Of a stretch of 11,402 nucleotides of DNA, positions 1 through 5,157 are shown piece by piece. Origin of the DNA: Methylococcaceae bacterium. GTDB lineage: Bacteria; Pseudomonadota; Gammaproteobacteria; Methylococcales; Methylomonadaceae. The DNA is taken from NCBI GenBank assembly GCA_005779525.1, contig SXIZ01000131.1, positions 1-11,402 of the forward strand, in the 5' to 3' direction. Positions within the stretch are counted from its first letter, which is position 1. Each line of letters starts with the position of its first letter. A program made the position numbers and the translations under genes. The notes beneath the pieces are model-generated. The model worked only from the letters and a program-made list of their open reading frames with translations. It did no database searches and was not told the DNA's origin.

Positions 1-33
1 AACAGCCACTATTGTTTTAGTCAAATTACGCAT
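1..33 (-). CDS. Start of a truncated exported protein, possibly FimV-like
   Basis: The window edge cuts this gene after 11 codons. It opens with ATG at 33-31 and reads MRNLTKTIVAV, a short basic stretch running into hydrophobic residues, like the beginning of a signal peptide. A good ribosome binding site lies just upstream (AAAGGTGA on the minus strand, about six bases before the ATG). It follows asd on the same strand with a 69-base gap and may be cotranscribed with it. In many gammaproteobacteria the gene after asd encodes FimV, a large LysM-containing pole and type IV pilus protein, so FimV is my guess. That rests on gene order alone, because no FimV domain is visible in 11 residues. Confidence 0.5.
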   Translation of the reverse strand, partial: MRNLTKTIVAV

Positions 34-102
34 TCTTTCACCTTTAGCTTATTCACTTCGCCCACAATCTTTACTGACAACAATAATATCAACAAGATTA
101 GT

Positions 103-1125
103 CTAGATGTAGTTTTTTACCAGTAGCTCTGCGATTTGAACACTATTCAACGCAGCCCCTTTGCGAACGTTATCACCTACGACCCATAAATTGATGCCTC
201 GGGGATGGGATAAGTCTTCACGTATACGGCCCACAAAAACATTATCGTTACCCGCAGAATCGGTGACGGCAGTTGGATAGCCACCATTTTCACGCACATC
301 AACCACCGTGACTCCAGGAGCTTTTTCGAGTAAGGCGCGCACCGTTGCGGCATCAATTTTGGTGCGCGTTTCGATGTGTACCGCTTCAGAATGTCCATAA
401 AACACAGGGACACGCACGGCTGTTGGATTAACCAGAATGCTATTATCTCCGAAAATTTTCTGCGTTTCCCAGACCATTTTCATTTCTTCTTTGGTGTAGC
501 CATTCTCCATGAAGACATCGATTTGGGGTAAAACGTTAAAGGCAATTTGCTTGGGATAGACTTTGCTCTCGATCGGTTTGAGATTTAACAGTGCCGTGGT
601 TTGTTGTACGACCTCTTCGATACCTTTTTTGCCGGTACCTGAAACGGCTTGATAGGTGCACACATTGATGCGTTCAATACCTACGGCGTCATAAATAGGT
701 TTTAAAGCTACCAACATTTGGATAGTAGAACAATTCGGATTGGCAATAATGCCATGATTTTTATAGTCTGCGACTTTGTCTGGATTGACTTCTGGAACGA
801 CTAAGGGGATATCGTCTTCGTAACGAAAATGCGAGGTATTGTCGACCACAATACAGCCCGCTGCAGCGGCTTTAGGTGCATATTCTGCAGAAACCGAACC
901 GCCAGCTGAAAATAGTCCAATTTGTACTTTGGAAAAGTCAAACTCCGCTAAATCACGGACGACTAAATTGCCGCCTTTAAATGGAATGCGTTTGCCGACG
1001 GATTTACTGCTTGCTAGGGCATATACTTCACCCACGGGGAAATTACGTTCTTCTAAAATAGCCAGCATGGCTTCGCCTACCGCGCCAGTGGCTCCAACTA
1101 CTGCTACATCATACAACTTAGTCAT
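103..1125 (-). CDS. asd: Aspartate-semialdehyde dehydrogenase
   Basis: This cytosolic enzyme reduces aspartyl-4-phosphate to aspartate 4-semialdehyde with NADPH. That is the branch point to lysine and diaminopimelate, threonine, methionine and isoleucine. The protein has 340 residues, the normal length of the short bacterial form. The nucleotide-binding loop GATGAVG is at residues 11-17. The catalytic cysteine is Cys132 in NPNCST, and the acid/base histidine is His245 in the GHSE stretch. The C-terminal region HPRGINLWVVGDN and RKGAALN is characteristic of the family. The start at 1125 is supported by AGGA four bases upstream (minus strand TTAGGACATA). It lies downstream of adk on the same strand. 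The 154-base gap between them holds a nested hairpin, listed separately, that could act as a leader. The assignment is secure. Confidence 0.97.
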   Translation of the reverse strand: MTKLYDVAVVGATGAVGEAMLAILEERNFPVGEVYALASSKSVGKRIPFKGGNLVVRDLAEFDFSKVQIGLFSAGGSVSAEYAPKAAAAGCIVVDNTSHFRYEDDIPLVVPEVNPDKVADYKNHGIIANPNCSTIQMLVALKPIYDAVGIERINVCTYQAVSGTGKKGIEEVVQQTTALLNLKPIESKVYPKQIAFNVLPQIDVFMENGYTKEEMKMVWETQKIFGDNSILVNPTAVRVPVFYGHSEAVHIETRTKIDAATVRALLEKAPGVTVVDVRENGGYPTAVTDSAGNDNVFVGRIREDLSHPRGINLWVVGDNVRKGAALNSVQIAELLVKNYI

Positions 1126-1160
1126 TATGTCCTAACCTTAAACTGTCTTAGAAATGGTTA

Positions 1161-1261
1161 GGGATTGATGGGGTGTGGAATCAATGCTCAGATGGCGACA
1201 CGCGAAACAACTTTGCGTCAGACGCGTGGTTAACCTGAGCACTTGATTTTGAATCAATCCC
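1161..1261 (-). promoter_or_regulatory. Nested imperfect hairpin between adk and asd, candidate asd leader
   Basis: Three helices are nested, numbered on the plus strand. P1 pairs 1161-1168 (gggattga) with 1254-1261 (tcaatccc), 8 bp. P2 pairs 1181-1191 (tcaatgctcag) with 1235-1246, 11 bp with one bulged base. P3 pairs 1199-1204 (cacgcg) with 1223-1228 (cgcgtg), 6 bp. An alternative apical hairpin, 1200-1207 with 1212-1218 (7 bp, one bulge, four-base loop), shares bases 1200-1204 with P3, so the two cannot form together. A transcript reading into asd would carry this 35 bases before the start codon. There is no U-tract after it, so it is not a simple terminator. I do not recognise an RNA family. 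It does not look like a lysine riboswitch by its conserved core. Folding was done by eye. Confidence 0.4.
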
Positions 1262-1266
1262 GAATT

Positions 1267-1279
1267 GCTTGCTACAAGC
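1267..1279 (-). other. Small hairpin directly after adk stop
   Basis: Bases 1267-1271 (gcttg) pair with 1275-1279 (caagc) around a three-base loop, immediately after the adk stop codon on the minus strand. No run of T follows on that strand, so I would not call it an intrinsic terminator. It may protect the 3' end of an adk message or simply be chance. It sits next to the larger nested hairpin. Confidence 0.25.
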
Positions 1280-1918
1280 TTAACCCAAAATGGCGAAAAC
1301 CTTGGCGGTAATCTCATTGACGGCCCCCACTCCAGAAATAGAGCTAAATTTTGCATGTTGTCCAGGCGCAGAATAAAAACCAACTAAGGGTTTCGTTTGG
1401 GCGTGATACACCTCTAAACGTTTACGCACTGTAGCTTCTTGATCGTCATCACGTTGGATTAAGGTTTCTCCGGTCAGATCGTCAACACCTGGGTGTTTGG
1501 GCGGATTAAATTCGATGTGATACGTTCTGCCGGATGCAGCATGCACGCGTCTTCCTGCCATGCGGCGCACAATATCTTCATCTGGAACAACAATTTCAAT
1601 GACATAATCGAGTTCCACGCCAAGTGCAGCCAAACCTTCGGCTTGTACTATGGTGCGTGGAAAACCATCCAGTAAATAGCCACGTGCACAATCTTCTTGG
1701 GTAATCCGCTCTTTTATGAGGCCTAAGATAATATCATCTGAAACTAAACCACCCGCATCCATAACTTGTTTGGCAGCAACACCTAAGGGGGTGCCTGCCT
1801 TAACGGCCGCACGCAGCATGTCACCAGTTGAGATTTGAGGAATCGCATATTTTTCAGTAATAAATTGTGCTTGAGTGCCTTTACCAGAACCTGGACTGCC
1901 TAAAAGAATGACCCGCAT
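1280..1918 (-). CDS. adk: Adenylate kinase
   Basis: This cytosolic enzyme interconverts ATP plus AMP with two ADP and is essential for adenylate balance. The protein has 212 residues, the length of the long, LID-containing form. The P-loop GSPGSGKGT is at residues 7-15, the AMP-binding segment covers roughly 30-59, and DGFPRT is at 84-89. The LID spans about 122-159 and ends in RDDD. It lacks the four zinc cysteines. Instead it has His126, Ser129, Asp146 and Thr149, the hydrogen-bond network known from the E. coli enzyme at the same numbering. GGAG lies five bases before the ATG at 1918. A candidate promoter is seen at 1977-2005. Asd follows downstream on the same strand. Confidence 0.97.
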   Translation of the reverse strand: MRVILLGSPGSGKGTQAQFITEKYAIPQISTGDMLRAAVKAGTPLGVAAKQVMDAGGLVSDDIILGLIKERITQEDCARGYLLDGFPRTIVQAEGLAALGVELDYVIEIVVPDEDIVRRMAGRRVHAASGRTYHIEFNPPKHPGVDDLTGETLIQRDDDQEATVRKRLEVYHAQTKPLVGFYSAPGQHAKFSSISGVGAVNEITAKVFAILG

Positions 1919-1945
1919 GAAATCTCCAAAAATAAATAAATACCG

Positions 1946-1962
1946 CGGCTTTTAGTAAGCCG
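1946..1962 (-). other. Hairpin in the adk 5' untranslated region
   Basis: Bases 1946-1951 (cggctt) pair with 1957-1962 (aagccg) around a five-base loop. On the minus strand this lies between the predicted adk promoter and its ribosome binding site, and is followed by a T-rich stretch (tatttatttattttt). It could be a weak attenuator-like stem or a stability element of the adk leader. No function is shown by the sequence. Confidence 0.3.
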
Positions 1963-1976
1963 ACTCATAATTGTCT

Positions 1977-2005
1977 ATATTAACTCTTTACGGACTGCCC
2001 GTAAA
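1977..2005 (-). promoter_or_regulatory. Candidate adk promoter overlapped by a 7-bp dyad
   Basis: On the minus strand TTTACG (2005-2000) and TAATAT (1982-1977) are separated by 17 bases, each matching the sigma-70 consensus at four of six positions. A perfect 7-bp inverted repeat, 1987-1993 (tttacgg) with 1999-2005 (ccgtaaa) and a five-base loop, covers the -35 box and much of the spacer, where an operator would block polymerase. The leader to the adk ATG would be about 50 bases. Confidence 0.4.
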
Positions 2006-2036
2006 AAAACCAGTAAACACATAACTGTACAAATCA

Positions 2037-2067
2037 TTTTATAACACTTCATTAAAATGTTGTAAAA
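2037..2067. promoter_or_regulatory. Inverted repeat over the -35 region of the CBS gene, possible operator
   Basis: Bases 2037-2046 (ttttataaca) are the inverted copy of 2058-2067 (tgttgtaaaa), nine exact pairs and one T-G mismatch, with an 11-base AT-rich spacer. The right arm contains the -35 box of the CBS gene promoter. This is the size and position of a dimeric regulator site. No regulator gene is present in the window. Confidence 0.35.
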
Positions 2068-2088
2068 ATAGGTTTATTTCCTTATGCT
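2060..2088 (+). promoter_or_regulatory. Candidate promoter of the CBS-domain gene
   Basis: TTGTAA (2060-2065) and TATGCT (2083-2088) are 17 bases apart, each four of six to the sigma-70 consensus. Transcription would begin near 2095, leaving a leader of about 26 bases before the ATG at 2121, which is preceded by AGGA. Confidence 0.4.
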
Positions 2089-2120
2089 TAATAGGTTTAT
2101 CACGAATCAGGATTTTTAAA

Positions 2121-2588
2121 ATGCGTATTGCTGAAATTATGACCCATAAAGTGTTTACCGTCGAACCGCAGGATTTGATAGATCGGGTTTTCTTTTTAAT
2201 TAACTATGAAAAAATACGCCATCTTCCTGTGGTGGAAAAAGGTAAAGTGGTCGGAATCGTCTCGGATCGCGATCTCTATAAAGCCATAGGGCCTAAAAGC
2301 CATTCGAATGCAATTGATAGTTCAAGTAAAAGTCATGAGCTACACGTAGTTGATACCAAAGTGCAAAATATTATGCACCGTGGCGTGATTACCACGACAC
2401 CGGAAACCTTAGTTGCAGAAGCTGCGGGTATTATGGCGGAACATAAAATTGGAGCCTTGCCCGTGGTGCAAGACCATAAACTGGTTGGGATTGTCTCTAC
2501 GACCGATTTATTGCGGGTGTTTTCTAGAATTGAACAACTACGAGAAAATCGTGAACACCGCATCGCCACGGGTGTGAGTCATACCTAA
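2121..2588 (+). CDS. Tandem CBS-domain protein
   Basis: This is a 155-residue soluble protein consisting of a pair of CBS motifs (a Bateman module) and little else. CBS1 covers about residues 4-60, with the core RHLPVV at 33-38 and VVGIVSDRDL at 43-52. CBS2 covers about 84-136, with GALPVV at 111-116 and LVGIVSTTDLLR at 121-132. A polar, serine-rich linker (about 58-82) separates them, and the charged tail after 137 looks helical. Such modules bind adenosine ligands such as AMP, ATP or SAM. Stand-alone versions usually act as energy or redox sensors on a partner, which cannot be named here. The gene is divergent from adk, and an adenylate link is tempting but unproven. It starts after AGGA and ends before a hairpin terminator, so it is probably monocistronic. 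Confidence 0.93.
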   Translation: MRIAEIMTHKVFTVEPQDLIDRVFFLINYEKIRHLPVVEKGKVVGIVSDRDLYKAIGPKSHSNAIDSSSKSHELHVVDTKVQNIMHRGVITTTPETLVAEAAGIMAEHKIGALPVVQDHKLVGIVSTTDLLRVFSRIEQLRENREHRIATGVSHT

Positions 2589-2602
2589 AAATTATTTTTT
2601 TT

Positions 2603-2623
2603 AACCCCGTTGCTACGGGGTTT
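2603..2623 (+). terminator. Intrinsic terminator after the CBS gene
   Basis: An 8-bp GC-rich stem, 2603-2610 (aaccccgt) with 2615-2622 (acggggtt), closes a four-base loop and is followed by the T-rich tttcgctttc. It lies 14 bases after the stop codon. The U-tract is interrupted, so termination may be incomplete and could let some transcription enter the next gene 19 bases on. Confidence 0.75.
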
Positions 2624-2641
2624 CGCTTTCACTCATTAAGC

Positions 2642-3199
2642 ATGCACACCCAAAATTCTCTGCCTTTGCAAGCTACGCAAGCTTGGCTACAAAACTTTGT
2701 TATTTCCTATAATATTTGCCCGTTTGCTAAGCACCCTCACGAGCAAGGCCGTATCCATTATATCGTGCAGGAGGCGGCGGATTTGGAGGCATGTTTGCTG
2801 ACGACGGTGCTGGCATGTGAAGAGTTGCGTCAGAATTCAGCGCTGGAAACCACGTTAATCATTTTTGCCCAAGGGTTTTCTGCGTTTGAGGATTTTTTAG
2901 AGCTACTGTATAGCGCTGAAGATCTATTGGTTGCTCAAGGGTATGAAGGCGAGTTTCAATTAGCGAGTTTTCATCCTGAGTATCAATTTGCGGATGCGGC
3001 TGTGGATGATCCAGCTAATTATACCAATCGCTCACCTTATCCCATATTGCATGTCATTCGTGAAGCGTCAATCACGGCAGCATTAGCGCATTACCCTGAG
3101 CCTGAATCTATTCCGCAAAACAATATTAGACAAACTCGCGAGCTTGGTAGCCGCTTTTTACAACAACTCTTGGCGCATTGTTCAGCGACAAACAGCTAA
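2642..3199 (+). CDS. DUF1415 family protein
   Basis: This 185-residue soluble protein belongs to the uncharacterised DUF1415 family, common in proteobacteria. The family signatures are clear: W-x-x-x-F-V followed by NICPFAK at residues 24-30, ETTLIIF at 69-75, the aromatic-rich ASFHPEYQFA at 108-117 and NYTNRSPYP at 126-134, then the NI...ELG segment near 161-169. The conserved Cys26, His111 and the NRSPYP block would suit a metal or small-ligand pocket, but no activity is established and I claim none. No signal peptide or membrane segment is visible. No Shine-Dalgarno sequence precedes the ATG at 2642, which lies only 19 bases after the terminator stem. Translation may therefore be weak or the message short-leadered. 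Confidence 0.93.
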   Translation: MHTQNSLPLQATQAWLQNFVISYNICPFAKHPHEQGRIHYIVQEAADLEACLLTTVLACEELRQNSALETTLIIFAQGFSAFEDFLELLYSAEDLLVAQGYEGEFQLASFHPEYQFADAAVDDPANYTNRSPYPILHVIREASITAALAHYPEPESIPQNNIRQTRELGSRFLQQLLAHCSATNS

Positions 3200-3243
3200 G
3201 TTTATAACTTATCAGTCTGATTTTAGAGCGTAAAACTGTAGAG

Positions 3244-3326
3244 CTTAGTACAGACTCTTCACCGCGAATGTCACTCACACTGAATTTAGTGTTCAGCGCT
3301 TGCCCGTGGCGAAGTCGCGTACTAAG
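3244..3326. promoter_or_regulatory. Long imperfect palindrome with an overlapping candidate promoter
   Basis: The outer arms are a perfect 8 bp, 3244-3251 (cttagtac) with 3319-3326 (gtactaag). Inside, 3253-3260 can pair partly with 3311-3316. An apical hairpin pairs 3277-3281 (acact) with 3288-3292 (agtgt) around six bases. The right half overlaps a possible sigma-70 promoter for the next gene, TTGCCC at 3300-3305 and TAAGAT at 3323-3328 with 17 bases between. No terminator-like T-run follows. It fills most of the 163-base gap between the DUF1415 gene and the small membrane protein gene. Confidence 0.3.
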
Positions 3327-3362
3327 ATACCCACTGTTTTGATCATCTTTTAGGGGAAGACT

Positions 3363-3632
3363 ATGCTTGGCACCATTGCAGCAATCATTATTGTATTTTG
3401 GTTCTATCAAACTGCGTTAACCAAAGGTAAAGATCCCTTGGCTTCGGCGTTTTTGGGATTTGTGGTGTTTATCATTCCCTCGGCGGCTTGGACCTTTCTG
3501 GTGACCCCCAGTATTCGTGCAAGTGTTGAGCATAGCCCTAGCTTTCTAATGGCGTTGTTTTCGCAATATGCCTATATCGTGATTGCATTTATTTGTGCTG
3601 CATGGGTACGCTCACGCCATTTCAACGCTTAA
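3363..3632 (+). CDS. Small three-helix membrane protein, unknown function
   Basis: This is an 89-residue, strongly hydrophobic protein that I do not recognise. Three membrane segments are likely, at about residues 3-18, 27-48 and 61-82. A short basic loop (KGKD, 21-24) follows the first helix and a basic end (VRSRHF, 82-87) follows the third. By the positive-inside rule both would be cytoplasmic, which puts the N terminus outside. There is no signal peptidase site, no enzymatic motif and no cysteine cluster. The start is well supported by AGGGGA five bases before the ATG. The gene lies after a palindromic gap with a possible promoter and 57 bases before the oxidoreductase gene, with which it may share a transcript. 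The codon choice looks like that of its neighbours. Confidence 0.82.
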   Translation: MLGTIAAIIIVFWFYQTALTKGKDPLASAFLGFVVFIIPSAAWTFLVTPSIRASVEHSPSFLMALFSQYAYIVIAFICAAWVRSRHFNA

Positions 3633-3689
3633 AGCACATCATCCTCTTCATTGGATCGTTAACCATTAAACTCATACTTGGAGTCACTT

Positions 3690-4700
3690 ATGTCTGAATC
3701 TTTACCATTACGCTGGGGTATCTTGGGCGCTGCACGGGTTAATGAGCGCTTGCTTCCAGCGATTGTGGGTGCGCCCAATGCAGAGTTGGTGGCTATTGCC
3801 AGCCGGCGAGCGCAGGCAGCAGCGCAAACTCTGCAGCAGTATGCCCCGCAGCAGCAACATGTTAAATGTTATGACACCCTAGAGGCTTTACTCCAGGATC
3901 CTCAGGTACAAGCCATTTATTTGCCGTTGGCTAACCATGAGCATGCTGAGTGGACCTTACGTGCGATTGCAGCGGGTAAACATGTGTTGTGTGAGAAACC
4001 CATGGCCTTGAATGTGGCCGATATCGATGCGATTGCAGAGGCTGCAAAGCAGCAGCAAGTCACGGTAATGGAAGGTTTTATGTATCGCTTTCATCCGCAA
4101 CATCAACGTGTGCAAGACATTCTCGCCTCAGGAGTGATTGGGGAAGTGCGTTCCGTTCGTGCCAGTTACTCATTTATGATGCGTCCAGCGCGAATGTACC
4201 GACTAGCCCAGGATGTTAATCACGGTGGTGGAGCTATGTGGGATATTGGTTGTTACGCGGTGCATTCGTTACGCCAGTTTTTTAATACGCCAGCGCAGTC
4301 GGTGAGTGCGATAGCGAACTATGTTGACAGTGGGGCAGATATCGCGACCAGTGGCGTGATAGATTTTGGTGCAGGCAAGTTTGCGCAGTTTGATTTCAGC
4401 TTCGCACGTGCTAGACGCTGTGAATATGAAATTGTCGGGACTCAGGGTGGATTGAAATGTCATATTGTTTGGCAATTACCGGGTGATGTACCCGTGATTT
4501 CTTGGTGGACGGAAGATGGTAAATTTACTGAAGAACGTCTTCCTCCGGCGAATCACTTCCAATTGGAAATTGAGCATTTTAGCCGCTGTGTTTTAGAGCA
4601 AACCCCGCCTGCTTTATCTTTGTTGGATGCCAGAGAAAATTGCCAGTTGATCGTTGCCGCCTTGCAGTCTGCGGCAGAAAAACGCTTGATTAGCCTGTAA
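3690..4700 (+). CDS. Gfo/Idh/MocA family NAD(P)-dependent oxidoreductase
   Basis: This is a 336-residue cytosolic dehydrogenase of the glucose-fructose oxidoreductase/inositol dehydrogenase/MocA superfamily. The N-terminal Rossmann fold opens with WGILGAAR (residues 9-16), the dinucleotide loop. CEKPMAL (101-107) contains the EKP motif with the usual catalytic lysine, Lys103. GGGAMWDIGCY (179-189) opens the C-terminal substrate-binding domain, with Asp185 and Tyr189 placed as in dihydrodiol/D-xylose dehydrogenase-like members. The substrate is probably a sugar or cyclic polyol, but it cannot be read from the sequence. I chose ATG at 3690 because GGAG sits six bases upstream. An in-frame TTG at 3678 would overlap that binding site. 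No transporter or sugar gene lies nearby to hint at a pathway. Confidence 0.93.
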   Translation: MSESLPLRWGILGAARVNERLLPAIVGAPNAELVAIASRRAQAAAQTLQQYAPQQQHVKCYDTLEALLQDPQVQAIYLPLANHEHAEWTLRAIAAGKHVLCEKPMALNVADIDAIAEAAKQQQVTVMEGFMYRFHPQHQRVQDILASGVIGEVRSVRASYSFMMRPARMYRLAQDVNHGGGAMWDIGCYAVHSLRQFFNTPAQSVSAIANYVDSGADIATSGVIDFGAGKFAQFDFSFARARRCEYEIVGTQGGLKCHIVWQLPGDVPVISWWTEDGKFTEERLPPANHFQLEIEHFSRCVLEQTPPALSLLDARENCQLIVAALQSAAEKRLISL

Positions 4701-4825
4701 GCGCTGCATCAAATAACCTCCAGTTTGATTATCGAGACACGGGAACTCAGCCCACTCGGTTGAGTAACGTCTCTTCTGCGTCAATGTGCTCGGAGAATGT
4801 TCGATCCGATGAATTGACTTTTGCT

Positions 4826-4898
4826 AGCATCTAAGCTGCATACTTTCTTTGAGATATTGGCACAGTTCTTTATCAGATGCCAGCTTAACAGTGATGCT
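4826..4898. repeat. Imperfect inverted repeat (long hairpin)
   Basis: The left arm 4826-4841 pairs with the right arm 4877-4898 in consecutive blocks: agcatc (4826-4831) with gatgct (4893-4898), taagctg (4832-4838) with cagctta (4881-4887), and cat (4839-4841) with atg (4877-4879). That gives 16 paired bases, interrupted by a five-base bulge and a single-base bulge on the right side. The apical loop is 35 bases. It could be a structured RNA element, a relic of a small mobile element, or a regulator site. Confidence 0.4.
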
Positions 4899-4931
4899 GT
4901 GCTAAGCACGCTAAACTTTAACTGAGATTGA

Positions 4932-5012
4932 ATGTTAATTTTAGCTTTGACGCTGGGTAGCTTACTGAGCTATTTGGTAAGTGACAGTCATATTGTCAGC
5001 AACCTAGATTGA
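4932..5012 (+). CDS. Possible 26-residue hydrophobic microprotein (doubtful)
   Basis: An ATG at 4932 opens 26 codons ending in TGA at 5010-5012. The product would begin MLILALTLGSLLSYLV, a single plausible membrane segment, followed by a short polar tail. GAG five bases upstream is a weak ribosome binding site. Against it: the reading frame is short enough to occur by chance, it overlaps two inverted repeats, and there is no recognisable family. I list it because its composition is unusual for random frames. Confidence 0.18.
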   Translation: MLILALTLGSLLSYLVSDSHIVSNLD

Positions 5013-5037
5013 AAAATTTAAGGATTGCAGCTACTCT
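5009..5037 (+). promoter_or_regulatory. Weak candidate promoter for the sensory gene pair
   Basis: TTGAAA (5009-5014), five of six to the -35 consensus, lies 17 bases before TACTCT (5032-5037), only three of six to the -10 consensus. It is the best sigma-70-like pair I see before the binding-protein gene. Dyads at 4958-4972 and 4982-4998 lie just upstream and could be regulator sites. The poor -10 makes this tentative. Confidence 0.25.
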
Positions 5038-5157
5038 ACATAACAATGTTTTATTTTAGGCTCGAGTTGAAACTACACCTACCACATGGCAATAATCCAG
5101 TTAATGCAACACCGTGCACGATGGGTTTTCCCTAAAATGGTGCACTTTAGAATTCCT

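Larger units (their letters stand above)
4701..5157. other. 457-base intergenic region rich in inverted repeats
   Basis: No convincing gene is present apart from a doubtful 26-codon reading frame at 4932-5012. The stretch holds a run of inverted repeats: 4708-4713 with 4724-4729; 4734-4738 with 4769-4773, enclosing 4745-4749 with 4761-4765; 4780-4785 with 4813-4818, enclosing 4790-4794 with 4805-4809; the large hairpin 4826-4898; 4899-4902 with 4906-4909; 4958-4962 with 4968-4972; and 4982-4986 with 4994-4998. None carries a U-tract. A promoter for the sensory genes must lie here or just after. Confidence 0.4.

Noticed and set aside
1161..1261. tRNA or lysine riboswitch in the adk-asd gap
   Set aside because: There is no cloverleaf with a T-loop or acceptor stem of tRNA spacing, and the conserved lysine riboswitch core is not evident. 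The nested helices fit neither.
2589..2623. Bidirectional terminator at the end of the CBS gene
   Set aside because: The T-run at 2594-2602 lies before the stem on the plus strand and becomes A on the minus strand after the stem, so only the plus direction resembles a terminator, and no minus-strand gene ends there.
3678..3689. TTG start four codons upstream for the oxidoreductase
   Set aside because: The TTG overlaps the GGAG ribosome binding site that serves the ATG at 3690, and the added residues are not part of the family fold.
5086..5157. Longer N terminus for the solute-binding lipoprotein
   Set aside because: It would place 24 polar and basic residues before an otherwise standard lipoprotein signal peptide, and the upstream ATG has no ribosome binding site.
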